A stretch of 64,000 nt of DNA, taken from contig NZ_CP063202.1 of NCBI RefSeq assembly GCF_019904235.1, positions 248,001-312,000 of the forward strand, written 5' to 3'. Positions 16,474-24,957 of this stretch are shown piece after piece. The translations under genes were made by a program, and so were the position numbers. Below the pieces are notes generated by a model. It saw only the letters and a program-made list of their open reading frames with translations. It had not been told where the DNA came from and did no database searches. How positions within the stretch are numbered: position 1 is the first letter of the stretch; every line of letters begins with the position of its first letter. This stretch comes from Erythrobacter sp. SCSIO 43205 (lineage in GTDB: Bacteria; Pseudomonadota; Alphaproteobacteria; Sphingomonadales; Sphingomonadaceae).

Positions 16474-17477
16474 TGCGCGGCGGGGCGGGTCTTGTCGTTG
16501 CTCTGGCTGCAATAGGCAGCTTGGCGCACGTCACCGCGCAAGCACAAAGCCGCATCGACTGGAACCGGATCAATCTCGATGCAGAACGCGCCGTCATCGC
16601 TGAGTTTCAAGCGCAGGATCAGCGCCTTCAGGATGTTGGCTGGAAGCTGATCAAAGGCAATGCGCCATTTTGCGATGGTGCCACCCCCTCCATCGGCCTG
16701 CAATTGCAGGATATGGCAAGTTATGGTTCGCCTGAAGTGGCGCGGGCCGCGCTTGGGCTTACGGGGGATTTTGCGGTGCAGACGGCGGCGCGCGGATCGC
16801 CTGCTGATCGCGCACGCACATTGCCCAAAAACCGCGAGATACATTTGATCGACACGGTGAACCCCAATCAATGGGAGGCAGGCAAACGCTTTTACTGGGA
16901 GCGGCTTGCCAAGGTGCACGATCTGGTTGACGCAGCGTTGCAAAGGAAGGGGTCAGTCAATCTGACATTCGCCGACGGCTCCACCTCAACGGTTGAAGCG
17001 GTCGAAGTCTGCCCCTCGCGCTTTGAGCTGATGGGTGATGGCAAGAAAGCCGTCGCCGATGGCAACCGCGTCGTGATCGGGGTGGAATTCCCTGCCTTCG
17101 ACTATGAAGAGCCTGAATTTGCAGGTCTTGTCGCGCATGAGCTTGCGCATAATCTACTTGGCCATACGGCATGGCTCGACCGCAATGGCCGCAAGCGCAG
17201 CCACACCCGAATGACTGAGCGCGAAGCGGATCGCCTCATCCCGTGGCTGCTGGCCAATGCGGGCTATGACCCTGAAAGTGCGGTGCGTTTTTTCCGCCAA
17301 TTGCGCCCGGCCAGCGGAAGTCTTTTGTTCTTCAAAGGCACTCATCCCAAATGGCGCGAGCGCGCCAGCGCCGTTGAGGGGGAAATCGCGCAGATCAAAC
17401 AATTGATGGCGCGCGAGGGCAAGGCCGATTGGCAAACCCATTTCCGGCGGGAGATTGATCCGAACTGGGGCCTTTAG
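16473..17477 (+). CDS. M48 family metallopeptidase (second copy in cluster)
   Basis: This 334-residue secreted protease has a signal peptide (ending VTAQAQS), the zinc motif HELAHNLLGH at about 220 and a downstream Glu in MTEREADRL. It lacks TPRs and has a separate N-terminal domain with paired cysteines (FCDGAT; VEVCPSRFE) that the neighbouring DsbA-like protein could oxidise. Its start overlaps the dsbA-like stop (TAATG). The substrate is unknown. Confidence 0.85.
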   Translation: MRGGAGLVVALAAIGSLAHVTAQAQSRIDWNRINLDAERAVIAEFQAQDQRLQDVGWKLIKGNAPFCDGATPSIGLQLQDMASYGSPEVARAALGLTGDFAVQTAARGSPADRARTLPKNREIHLIDTVNPNQWEAGKRFYWERLAKVHDLVDAALQRKGSVNLTFADGSTSTVEAVEVCPSRFELMGDGKKAVADGNRVVIGVEFPAFDYEEPEFAGLVAHELAHNLLGHTAWLDRNGRKRSHTRMTEREADRLIPWLLANAGYDPESAVRFFRQLRPASGSLLFFKGTHPKWRERASAVEGEIAQIKQLMAREGKADWQTHFRREIDPNWGL

Positions 17478-17550
17478 GATTTAGGCGATCATCGGCGGAG
17501 TGTGACTTGCGGCAAACGGTTGCGCGCTAGCGCCCATTTGCGCCGTGATT

Positions 17551-17563
17551 AGCCATAATGGCT
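17551..17563 (+). promoter_or_regulatory. Perfect palindrome upstream of LytS-type kinase gene
   Basis: AGCCAT-A-ATGGCT is a perfect inverted repeat 34 bp before the kinase start codon, and a -10-like TACACT follows at about 17585. It may be a regulator site for the two-component operon; no matching regulator is known. Confidence 0.3.
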
Positions 17564-17597
17564 GCGACGAAGCGAAATTTGCGCTACACTTGTGCCC

Positions 17598-18821
17598 ATG
17601 TCGATGGTGAATTTCCAGCCTGCCCCGTTTTTTGCGAGCAAGAACCGCGCCTTCTGGAACCTGCAACTTGCGGGCTGGGGCGGCTATTTCCTGCTGCGCA
17701 GCGTGGTTGCGATCGCCAATGACCAGCCGCTCGATCTGCTCGCGGTTCTGCTTGTCACCACCATCACCGGTTTTGCGATTACGCTGATCCTGTCAGTGAT
17801 TTACCGCCAGTTGATCGACCGCCAACCGATTGTGACATGGGGCGGAACGGCGGTTGTGCTTATGCTCGCCGTGCTCGTCCATTCAGTGATCGAAGCCTGG
17901 CTACAAGGGCTTTATCAAGGCTCACTGACCGAGACGAGCTTTGCTCAGCGCATGATCGGTTTAAGCTTCATTCCGCTCGCTCTGCTTGGCGGGTGGAGCG
18001 CGCTGTATTACGCGATCAATTACTTCCTGCGGGTTGAGGAACAGACCGACCGCCTGCAACGATTGGAAGCACAGGCCACCGCTGCGCAGCTCGCCATGCT
18101 GCGCTATCAGCTGAACCCGCATTTCCTCTTCAACACGCTCAATTCAATCAGCACTCTGGTGCTTTTGAAACAAACCGAGCCTGCCAACGCCATGCTCACA
18201 CGTCTGTCGGGGTTCCTTCGCCACACGCTGATCGCTGAGCCGGGGAGCAAGGTGACGCTTGCCTCTGAGGTTGAAACGCTCAAGCTGTACCTCGACATCG
18301 AACGGATGCGATTTGAAGAGCGGCTGCGCACCCATTTCGACATCGAAGACGCTGCAATGCAGGCTTGCCTTCCGGCGATGTTGCTCCAACCTCTGGTCGA
18401 GAATGCGATCAAATATGCCGTCAGCCCACAAGAAGAAGGCGCGCGCATATCGCTGACAGGCCGGGTCGTGGGCGAGCGCCTTCGCATCAGCGTTGAAGAC
18501 ACAGGGCCCGGTGCGCGGCCCGACAGCCAAATCGCACCGCAAGAACGCGCGCATTACCCCGGCGAACCTGTTTCAACCGGCGTTGGCCTTGTGAATATCC
18601 AGAACCGTCTGGCGCAGGGGTATGGCGATGATCACCTGTTTGAAACCCGATCCAACCCCGGCGGCGGCTTTACCGTTCTGATTGAAATTCCGTACGAACG
18701 CGCCCTTGGCGATGACCCCGCCCCATCGCAATCCGATCAATCCCCCGCACCCGCGCGCGGTGACAATGTGATCGATCTAAAACCCCCGCATAAGCCCCAA
18801 ACTGCTATTGGAAATTCGTGA
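17598..18821 (+). CDS. LytS/YehU-type sensor histidine kinase
   Basis: This 407-residue inner-membrane kinase has four hydrophobic helices (about 15-150) and no large periplasmic domain. The His_kinase domain carries YQLNPHFLFNTLNS (phospho-acceptor His near 175). A HATPase_c domain follows, with LLQPLVENAIKYAV, EDTGPG and GVGLVNIQNRL. It pairs with the LytTR regulator that starts 1 bp after its stop. The signal is unknown. The ATG at 17598 is preferred to a GTG two codons earlier. A homologous pair exists at 54.5-56.6 kb. Confidence 0.92.
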   Translation: MSMVNFQPAPFFASKNRAFWNLQLAGWGGYFLLRSVVAIANDQPLDLLAVLLVTTITGFAITLILSVIYRQLIDRQPIVTWGGTAVVLMLAVLVHSVIEAWLQGLYQGSLTETSFAQRMIGLSFIPLALLGGWSALYYAINYFLRVEEQTDRLQRLEAQATAAQLAMLRYQLNPHFLFNTLNSISTLVLLKQTEPANAMLTRLSGFLRHTLIAEPGSKVTLASEVETLKLYLDIERMRFEERLRTHFDIEDAAMQACLPAMLLQPLVENAIKYAVSPQEEGARISLTGRVVGERLRISVEDTGPGARPDSQIAPQERAHYPGEPVSTGVGLVNIQNRLAQGYGDDHLFETRSNPGGGFTVLIEIPYERALGDDPAPSQSDQSPAPARGDNVIDLKPPHKPQTAIGNS

Positions 18822-18822
18822 C

Positions 18823-19623
18823 ATGACCATTCGCACCATCCTTGTCGACGATGAGAAGCTCGCCATCCAAGGCTTGCAACTTCGCCTCCAACCCTTTGAA
18901 GACGTGGAGATTATCGACACCTGCTCCAACGGGCGCGAGGCGATCCGCAAGATCAAGACCGAAAAGCCCGATCTTGTCTTTCTCGACATCCAGATGCCGG
19001 GCTTCGACGGTTTCAGCGTGGTCAAAGGCGTGATGGAAATTGAACCGCCGCTGTTCGTTTTTGTCACCGCTTATGAAGAGCACGCTATCCGCGCGTTTGA
19101 GGCAAATGCGGTCAATTATCTGATGAAGCCGGTCGATGAGGACAAGCTTGCCGACACAATCGAGCGGGTGCGCCAGCGTCTCGCTGAGAAGAAATCCGCA
19201 GAGGATGCGGAACAATTGCTGGATGTTTTGTCCGAAGTGGCGCCCGAACGCGTGGCTGATTTCTCCTGCGAGGCGGCGGGAGAGAGCGCGGAGCGGTTTG
19301 AAAAACTCATCAACGTCAAAGACCGCGGCCAGATTTTCCGCGTCGAAGTCGAATCGATTGAGCATATCGAGGCCGCTGGCGACTATATGTGCATCTATAC
19401 TGGCGACAATTCGCTGATCCTGCGCGAGACGATGAAGGATTTGGAGCGTCGCCTCGACCCGCGCAAATTTCAGCGTGTGCACCGCTCGACAATCGTCAAC
19501 CTCGACCAGGTGCGTCAGGTGAAGCCCCATACCAATGGCGAGTGTTTTCTGGTGCTCGATTCAGGCGCAGAGGTGAAGGTTTCGCGCTCGTACCGGGATG
19601 TGGTTGCGCGTTTCGTGCATTAG
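18823..19623 (+). CDS. LytTR-family response regulator
   Basis: This 266-residue regulator has a receiver domain with phospho-acceptor Asp55 in FLDIQMPGFDG, acidic pocket VDDE, and Lys in LMKPVD. The C-terminal LytTR DNA-binding domain contains the pattern FQRVHRSTIVNLDQV. It is partner to the upstream kinase. The ATG at 18823 is chosen over an upstream TTG at 18808 that overlaps the kinase. A cluster of three perfect hairpins begins 48 bp after its stop codon. Confidence 0.93.
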   Translation: MTIRTILVDDEKLAIQGLQLRLQPFEDVEIIDTCSNGREAIRKIKTEKPDLVFLDIQMPGFDGFSVVKGVMEIEPPLFVFVTAYEEHAIRAFEANAVNYLMKPVDEDKLADTIERVRQRLAEKKSAEDAEQLLDVLSEVAPERVADFSCEAAGESAERFEKLINVKDRGQIFRVEVESIEHIEAAGDYMCIYTGDNSLILRETMKDLERRLDPRKFQRVHRSTIVNLDQVRQVKPHTNGECFLVLDSGAEVKVSRSYRDVVARFVH

Positions 19624-19670
19624 TGTTCGTGTTCGCCCATCCGGGCAAACTCCTCGGCGCTATTGCCTAC

Positions 19671-19739
19671 CCCCGGATCAAGTCCGGGGTGCGGGGCACC
19701 TGCGGGTGCCCGGTCGGGCTTGCGGACCTGAGCGGTCCG
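19671..19739. repeat. Three consecutive perfect hairpins downstream of LytTR gene
   Basis: Perfect stems are CCCCGGA/TCCGGGG (19671-19689), GGGCACC/GGTGCCC (19694-19711) and CGGACC/GGTCCG (19723-19739). No T-run follows, so this is not a classic terminator. It resembles REP-like intergenic palindromes. A related cluster sharing GGGTGCCC and TCGGGCT follows the other LytTR gene (54420-54525). Possible roles are mRNA 3' protection or attenuation before nadC. Confidence 0.75.
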
Positions 19740-19753
19740 TCTATTGAGGCTTC

Positions 19754-20620
19754 ATGACTTTCTCATTGCCCGGCTTCGACCTCGACACATTTGTCCGCGA
19801 AACGCTCGCCGAGGACCTTGGCGTTGGCCTTCCCGGTGGCGGCAAGGATGTAACCTCCCAAAGCGTTATCCCAGCCGATGCGCGGTTCTCCGGCGTTATG
19901 GATTCGCGCGATGCCATCGTGGTCGCAGGGCTTCCGCTGGCCGAGGCGTTCTTCCGCCATCTCGACCCCGACTGCGTGATCGAAACGCTGGTGAGCGATG
20001 GCGACCAAGTTCAAGCAGGCGCGGACCTGATGCGGCTTGAAGGCAATGCCCGCGCGCTTTTGACCGCCGAACGCAGCGCATTGAACATCGTCCAGCACCT
20101 CTCGGGCATCGCCACCATGGCGGCGGAATATGTGGCAGCTATGCGCGTGGGGAGCGCGACCTGCACCCTGCTCGACACGCGCAAGACATTGCCGGGCCTT
20201 CGCGTGCTTGAGAAATACGCAACGCGTCAAGGGGGGGCTCAGAACCATCGCATGGGGCTCTATGATGCGGCCATGATCAAGGACAATCACGTCGCGGTCG
20301 CAGGCTCAGTTGGCGAAGCCGTCAGGCGGGCACGCGATGCAGGCGTCTCGCCAATCATTTGCGAAGTCGACCGCCTTGACCAGATTGAACCGGCGCTAGA
20401 GGCAGGCGCGGATCACCTGCTGCTCGACAATATGTCGCCGGAAACGCTTAAAGAGGCCGTCGCAATGGTGAAAGGCCGCGCCAAGACCGAGGCGAGCGGA
20501 GGCATCAACCTCGATACGATCGCGGCGAAGGCTGCGAGCGGGGTGGATTACTGCTCGGTAGGCAGGCTCACGCAAAGCGCGCCAGCGGCGGATGTTGGAT
20601 TGGATTTCAAGCCGATATGA
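19754..20620 (+). CDS. nadC: Nicotinate-nucleotide pyrophosphorylase (carboxylating)
   Basis: This 288-residue enzyme (family length) converts quinolinate and PRPP to nicotinate mononucleotide in NAD synthesis. Motifs include ALLTAERSALNIVQHLSGIA, LLDTRKTLPGLRVLEKYA, NHRMGLYDAAMIKDNH and LLDNMSPE, carrying the quinolinate- and PRPP-binding Arg, His and Lys residues. The ATG at 19754 follows the hairpin cluster by 14 bp and no strong ribosome site is seen. Its stop overlaps the next start (ATGA). nadA and nadB are not in the window. Confidence 0.96.
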   Translation: MTFSLPGFDLDTFVRETLAEDLGVGLPGGGKDVTSQSVIPADARFSGVMDSRDAIVVAGLPLAEAFFRHLDPDCVIETLVSDGDQVQAGADLMRLEGNARALLTAERSALNIVQHLSGIATMAAEYVAAMRVGSATCTLLDTRKTLPGLRVLEKYATRQGGAQNHRMGLYDAAMIKDNHVAVAGSVGEAVRRARDAGVSPIICEVDRLDQIEPALEAGADHLLLDNMSPETLKEAVAMVKGRAKTEASGGINLDTIAAKAASGVDYCSVGRLTQSAPAADVGLDFKPI

Positions 20621-21066
20621 GAATAGCGAAAGGGCCTAGGCCTTGGTCCATCCGCATCTCCTGCGCGCTGCTCCTTTTGCTCGCTTGCTGGACATTATGG
20701 ATTCATCTGCGCGACACGCGCACCTTGCAAGGCTTGCGCATCGAGCAATTTCCGCAAGTCCCATGGAGCGAAGATTTCGCAATCGTCTCTGCTTTCACGG
20801 AATTTACCATCGCGCTTATCCCGATTGTGCTTATCGCGATCTACGCAAAACGGTTCGCGCGCGTGCTGGTGAGCGTTTTCACCGTTATCAAGGTGGCGCT
20901 CATTGGGATGACGCTTTGGAGCTACTACGAGCAGATCGGCAGGTTTTTCGCCGAGCTTTTGTGGGAACCGGCTCTCCTTTTATTATGCGTCGCTTTGCTC
21001 TATCTTCCGTCAGCATCACGCTGGTTCAAGGGGCAAGACGCACTGGATGAAACCGTTTTCCAATAG
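20617..21066 (+). CDS. Hypothetical membrane protein
   Basis: This 149-residue protein has four predicted membrane helices (about 13-30, 55-78, 86-108, 116-135) and a basic N-terminus (MRIAKGPRPWSIRI). No family is recognised. It is coupled to nadC by ATGA and overlaps the following RNase gene by 20 bp, so the three are likely one transcript. The function is unknown. Confidence 0.75.
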   Translation: MRIAKGPRPWSIRISCALLLLLACWTLWIHLRDTRTLQGLRIEQFPQVPWSEDFAIVSAFTEFTIALIPIVLIAIYAKRFARVLVSVFTVIKVALIGMTLWSYYEQIGRFFAELLWEPALLLLCVALLYLPSASRWFKGQDALDETVFQ

Positions 21067-21763
21067 GGTATGTCTTGCGCTCGCCATGCTGGTGGTCCCT
21101 GCGACTACCGCCAGCGCGCAAAGCTACCAATGCCGCGCGCCGCAGGTATCTTCAGTCCCGCAAATTGCGCCCGATCAACGCCCCCGAGTGGTGCCGATCA
21201 CCGGTTACACCCTCGCCCTCAGCTGGTCGCCTGCCTTCTGCCGCACACGTCAGGATAGCCGCGCCCACCGCGTGCAATGCTCGGGCGACAATGGCCGCTT
21301 TGGTTTGGTCGTGCATGGGTTGTGGCCGCAAGGCTCGCGCACTTGGCCTCAATGGTGCGGGTCACAAAACCGCCTTACACCTGCGCAAATTCGTGCAAAT
21401 ATGTGCATGATGCCCTCTGCCCGCCTGATCGCGCGGCAATGGGAAAAGCACGGGAGCTGCATGGTGAAGAAGCCTGAGACATATCTTGGCGTCACCCGCA
21501 TTTTGTGGAATTCGCTTCGCATCCCCGATTACGACCGGATCAGCCGCGAAGATGGCCTTACCGCTGGCCGCATCCGCCAGGCATTTGCCGATGCCAACGG
21601 CCGCGCGTGGCAGGCTTCTCACGTGGGCGTGAAGCTTAACCGCGATGGTTGGCTAGAAGAGCTGCGGCTTTGCTACAACAAACGCTTCCGCCCGACGCGC
21701 TGCGACGACAGACGCTACGGGGCGAGAGACGAAACAAGCGCAAAGATTTGGCGGGGATTTTAA
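21047..21763 (+). CDS. Ribonuclease T2 family protein
   Basis: This 238-residue secreted endoribonuclease has a signal peptide (MKPFSNRVCLALAMLVVPATTASA). Both catalytic segments are present: CAS I is VVHGLWPQGSR and CAS II is RQWEKHGSCM, with the His, Glu, Lys and His residues expected for transesterification. Multiple cysteines fit disulfides in the periplasm. It probably scavenges RNA outside the cytoplasm. The gene overlaps the previous ORF by 20 bp. Confidence 0.92.
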   Translation: MKPFSNRVCLALAMLVVPATTASAQSYQCRAPQVSSVPQIAPDQRPRVVPITGYTLALSWSPAFCRTRQDSRAHRVQCSGDNGRFGLVVHGLWPQGSRTWPQWCGSQNRLTPAQIRANMCMMPSARLIARQWEKHGSCMVKKPETYLGVTRILWNSLRIPDYDRISREDGLTAGRIRQAFADANGRAWQASHVGVKLNRDGWLEELRLCYNKRFRPTRCDDRRYGARDETSAKIWRGF

Positions 21764-21773
21764 GGCTAAACCG

Positions 21774-21798
21774 TCACCCCAGCCTCGATCCGGGGTGA
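21774..21798. repeat. Intergenic palindrome (REP-like)
   Basis: TCACCCC and GGGGTGA form a perfect 7-bp stem around an 11-nt loop, between the convergent RNase T2 and tadA genes. The part GATCCGGGGT resembles the first hairpin at 19671-19689. It may serve as a bidirectional transcript end. Confidence 0.5.
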
Positions 21799-21814
21799 AG
21801 GTCAGGGTCAAGGT

Positions 21815-22270
21815 CTACCGCCGCTCCCTAAAGAACCCCCGCAGCAATTCGGCCGCCTCTTCCTCACCCATTCCCGAATAAACTTCGGGCGCGTGCATAC
21901 ACTGCTCTTGCTCGAACACGCGTGCACCGTGCTCGACGCCGCCACCTTTTGCATCGCTTGCGCCATAGTAGAGCCTCGCAATTCTTGCATGGGCAATCGC
22001 GCCGGCGCACATGGCGCAAGGCTCCAGCGTTACATAGAGATCACATCCCGTCAGCCGGTCATCACCCAGCTTTTCAGCCGCCATGCGAATCGCGCGCATT
22101 TCGGCATGTCCGGTGGGATCAGGGGGAGAGCGGGTCGCATTGGCAGCGATAGCCACGATCTCTCCGCCTTTGACGATAACAGCGCCCACGGGCACTTCGC
22201 CCGCATTCGCGGCCTCTCGTGCGGCATCCAGAGCGGTCTGCATAGGTTGAGGGATGGGCCAGCTGGTCAT
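21815..22270 (-). CDS. tadA: tRNA-specific adenosine deaminase (TadA)
   Basis: This 151-residue zinc deaminase has HAEMRAI (His ligand and catalytic Glu) and PCAMCAGAI (two Cys ligands), plus ARIARLYYGASDAKGGGVEH typical of TadA. It converts A34 to inosine in tRNA-Arg(ACG). Size and motifs match the family. It stands alone between convergent genes on the left and rpmB on the right. Confidence 0.94.
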   Translation of the reverse strand: MTSWPIPQPMQTALDAAREAANAGEVPVGAVIVKGGEIVAIAANATRSPPDPTGHAEMRAIRMAAEKLGDDRLTGCDLYVTLEPCAMCAGAIAHARIARLYYGASDAKGGGVEHGARVFEQEQCMHAPEVYSGMGEEEAAELLRGFFRERR

Positions 22271-22421
22271 TGTGCGCCCAAGCGCTAACTGCCAACCTCT
22301 AACGAATCAATTGACGATTCGCCCAGAGGGAGTTATGCGGCGCGCTTTCCGGGATAACCTTGCAACCAAGGGCCGCCTCAATGGCGCTACTCCCGTCACT
22401 TGAAACGAGACGAGATTTATC

Positions 22422-22709
22422 ATGTCGCGCATTTGCGAACTCACTGGCAAGGGCCGCCAGGTTGGCAACAATGTCAGCCACGCCAACAACAAAACCAAGC
22501 GCGTTTTTCTGCCTAACCTGCAGAACGTGACTTTGATGAGCGAAAAGCTTGAGCGCAGCTTCAAGTTCCGCGTGTCGACCCATGGTCTTCGCTCGGTTGA
22601 GCACAATGGCGGCCTCGACAACTGGCTGCTTAAAACCAAAGACGAAAAGCTTTCTGCCCGCGCGCAGAAGGTGAAGCGTGAGCTTAAGAAGGCTGCCAAA
22701 GCCGCTTAA
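22422..22709 (+). CDS. rpmB: 50S ribosomal protein L28
   Basis: This 95-residue basic protein has the L28 signature [20 protein letters not shown], then [13 protein letters not shown] and the C-terminal [12 protein letters not shown]. It is part of the large ribosomal subunit. It is a single-gene unit followed by a strong terminator at 22737-22769. Confidence 0.97.
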   Translation: MSRICELTGKGRQVGNNVSHANNKTKRVFLPNLQNVTLMSEKLERSFKFRVSTHGLRSVEHNGGLDNWLLKTKDEKLSARAQKVKRELKKAAKAA

Positions 22710-22736
22710 CTTGCGCTCCGGCGTTTAAGAGATTTG

Positions 22737-22769
22737 AAGGCGCAGCGCGATTGGCGTTTGCGCCTTTTT
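22737..22769 (+). terminator. Rho-independent terminator of rpmB
   Basis: AAGGCGCA pairs with TGCGCCTT (8 bp), followed by a run of five Ts, 27 bp after the rpmB stop codon. Confidence 0.85.
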
Positions 22770-22805
22770 CTCGTTCAGGACGTTATTGGTTCTCCTTTCG
22801 CTTCG

Positions 22806-23786
22806 CTACTTGAGAACGGGCGTATAGGTCAGCTTCGCCACGAGGGTCCGCTGCATCGCGGCAACATTGTCGTCTGAAATAATCCAGACTGACATTGTCC
22901 CGTCGCCCTGTTCGCGCACCGCCATCCCTTCGTAATTTTCGGGCGGAAGCACTCCTTCGAAACCGAACAGCACTTTGGGCGCGATTGGCTCACGCGAACC
23001 CACCAGAGGCGCATTCATAATCGCAAGTTTGCCCGCGAACGGTGGATAGCTCGACCAATCAAGATCACGCATCAGCATCAGCACCCGGCCATCGGGTAGC
23101 TGCGCCAGATCAGTCACCGCGAACCCTGGCACCGGGTTTTGAAAGGGCACAACCAACGGATCACGCCCTTCGACCGGATCACCGTCAAAGATCAGCGCTT
23201 CATCGTGCCCCTCTGGCAGCATGAGGAAACGCCCATCATCAAGACGCACCATCGCTTCGAGCCCGGCATTGGCGTACCAATCCTCCACGAGGGTATCGAA
23301 GATGCGATAGTCCTCTGGCTCAGTGCGATAGGAGAAGCGGTGGATCGCATGAGTGTTCTCATACCCGACCCAATAATCCCCCTTTGCGGCCGGATCACGC
23401 GTCACCGATTCGATGTCCCAGAGGCGGGGATAAAGCGCGGGGTCATTATAGGGCAGCCCTGCAATACGCCGCGTCTCAGGCGTTTCATCAACGCGGTCAG
23501 GCTCGGTGAAGGTGAACAGGAAGCCGCGATCTGAAAAGGCGCGCAGGCGCCCGCCACCGATTGCCAGAAGCCCTGAAAACCCTCCAAATCTTAAAGAGGG
23601 CTCGGTTGAGTAATGCCACACACCCTCGACCCGCCAGCCGGGCACGCCCGTGTCCCCGGCGCCCGCCACTTGAGCAAGCTCAATGCTTTGAGGGTCTTGT
23701 TTAACGACTGGCGTTCGAAGCCAGGTGCCAGGCGCAACCATGGCGGCAAGCGCCAGCGCCGCAGTCACCCGGACTGCTCTAGACAT
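22806..23786 (-). CDS. Esterase-like activity of phytase family protein
   Basis: This 326-residue secreted protein has a signal peptide (ALALAAMVAPGTWL) and the beta-propeller pattern of PF13449. Its blocks include FGGFSGLLAIGGGRLRAFSD, LWDIESVTRD, GLEAMVRLDDGRFLMLPEGH and PPENYEGMAV. The family is named after a plant phytase-like domain and its bacterial substrate is mostly unknown. It lies 1 bp after the M23 peptidase gene on the same strand, so both are probably co-transcribed. Confidence 0.85.
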   Translation of the reverse strand: MSRAVRVTAALALAAMVAPGTWLRTPVVKQDPQSIELAQVAGAGDTGVPGWRVEGVWHYSTEPSLRFGGFSGLLAIGGGRLRAFSDRGFLFTFTEPDRVDETPETRRIAGLPYNDPALYPRLWDIESVTRDPAAKGDYWVGYENTHAIHRFSYRTEPEDYRIFDTLVEDWYANAGLEAMVRLDDGRFLMLPEGHDEALIFDGDPVEGRDPLVVPFQNPVPGFAVTDLAQLPDGRVLMLMRDLDWSSYPPFAGKLAIMNAPLVGSREPIAPKVLFGFEGVLPPENYEGMAVREQGDGTMSVWIISDDNVAAMQRTLVAKLTYTPVLK

Positions 23787-23787
23787 T

Positions 23788-24717
23788 CTAGTTCATTGGC
23801 CCTGCAAGAAGGATCGGGTCAAACCGCGCATCGTGCCATTTAAGGCCCCAGTGTAGATGCGGGCCAGTGGCGCGCCCCGTTGCGCCAATATCACCGATAT
23901 GCTGGCCCTGACGCACTCTATCGCCCTCTTTCACATGGATGCGGTGGCAATGCAGAAAGGCGCTGTTCAAACCATTGCCATGGTCAATCATCAAAAGCCC
24001 GCCTTCAAGGCTAAACCCCGTGCGCGCAAGGATCACCACACCATCGGCAGGGGCCACGAAAGGGGTGCCTGTAGGTTTTGCAATGTCGATGCCCGAGTGA
24101 AAGCTCCCCGGTTCGCCGCGATAAATACGCTGACGACCAAAGCGACCGGAAATGCGGCCCTCGACTGGCCAGATAAAATCCTGTTTCCATCCTTGCGCAT
24201 CGGTTTTCTTCGCGCGCGCGGCAACAATGGCGTTATATTCCGGCTCGCGCTGACGCCAATAGGCTTCCGGGTTGCGAAGCGTGCGCTTAGCCACGTTGAC
24301 CCGCTCGATTTGCCAATCGCGCGGTGAAATGGAGAGCGTTTCGCTCACGCTCTTGCCACTTTCCAATGTCGCAGTGAGGATCATGGTTGAGGGGCTGTCG
24401 CGGTCGAAGGCTGCGAAGAAAGTGCCATCTTCAGCAACGTCGATCGCCTGATCGCCAATGGTAACCGCCACCGCGCCGTCGGGCACCAGACCGCGAATAA
24501 AGCCGCCTTGAGTAAGCTCGCCAGAATAGGAAAAGCGGGTGTTTTGTGCGGGCGCTGGAAGGGTCTTCTGGGACGCGGTTTCGGCAGAAGATTGCGCATC
24601 TTGAGGCGCGGGCTCTTCGATGCAATCTGTCACAAGTTCAGGCGTTGCCGCCTCCGATTGGGCGCAGGCCACCAGCCCAAAGAATGCGAGCGCCAAAAGG
24701 GGATAGATGCACTTCAT
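23788..24717 (-). CDS. M23 family metallopeptidase, lipoprotein
   Basis: This 309-residue envelope protein has the lipobox-like FFGLVACAQ (Cys18). An N-terminal Ig-like half is followed by a LytM/M23 domain with zinc residues in FHSGIDIAKPTGTPF and HLHWGLKWHD. The catalytic residues look intact, so it may cut peptidoglycan cross-links rather than act only as an activator. It is upstream of the phytase-like gene and downstream of a DUF2093 gene on the minus strand. Confidence 0.88.
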   Translation of the reverse strand: MKCIYPLLALAFFGLVACAQSEAATPELVTDCIEEPAPQDAQSSAETASQKTLPAPAQNTRFSYSGELTQGGFIRGLVPDGAVAVTIGDQAIDVAEDGTFFAAFDRDSPSTMILTATLESGKSVSETLSISPRDWQIERVNVAKRTLRNPEAYWRQREPEYNAIVAARAKKTDAQGWKQDFIWPVEGRISGRFGRQRIYRGEPGSFHSGIDIAKPTGTPFVAPADGVVILARTGFSLEGGLLMIDHGNGLNSAFLHCHRIHVKEGDRVRQGQHIGDIGATGRATGPHLHWGLKWHDARFDPILLAGPMN

Positions 24718-24729
24718 AAGGTGCGCCCC

Positions 24730-24933
24730 TTAGTCCTGGCCAAGCAGGCGGCGTGTCGCAATCTCAGGGCTTGCATAGGCCTCTTGATGCTCGGCGCTCC
24801 AATAGGCGAGCTCTTCCAGAGGGATAATCGCGCCAGAAACAGCGCAGATGACATGGTGACCCGGCTTCAGCACGCGGAAGCTGGAGGGGCCGTAGTGGAG
24901 TTGGGCGGTCTTTTCACCGGAGGACATAAGCAT
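24730..24933 (-). CDS. DUF2093 domain protein
   Basis: This 67-residue cytoplasmic protein has the conserved DUF2093 core LHYGPSSFRVLKPGHHVICA and VSGAIIPLEELAYWSAEHQE. The family is small, alphaproteobacterial and of unknown function. It sits between xseA and the M23 gene, all on the minus strand with short gaps (12-24 bp), so it is probably in one operon with them. Confidence 0.85.
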   Translation of the reverse strand: MLMSSGEKTAQLHYGPSSFRVLKPGHHVICAVSGAIIPLEELAYWSAEHQEAYASPEIATRRLLGQD

Positions 24934-24957
24934 GGGACAAGCCTATAGCATGACGCG

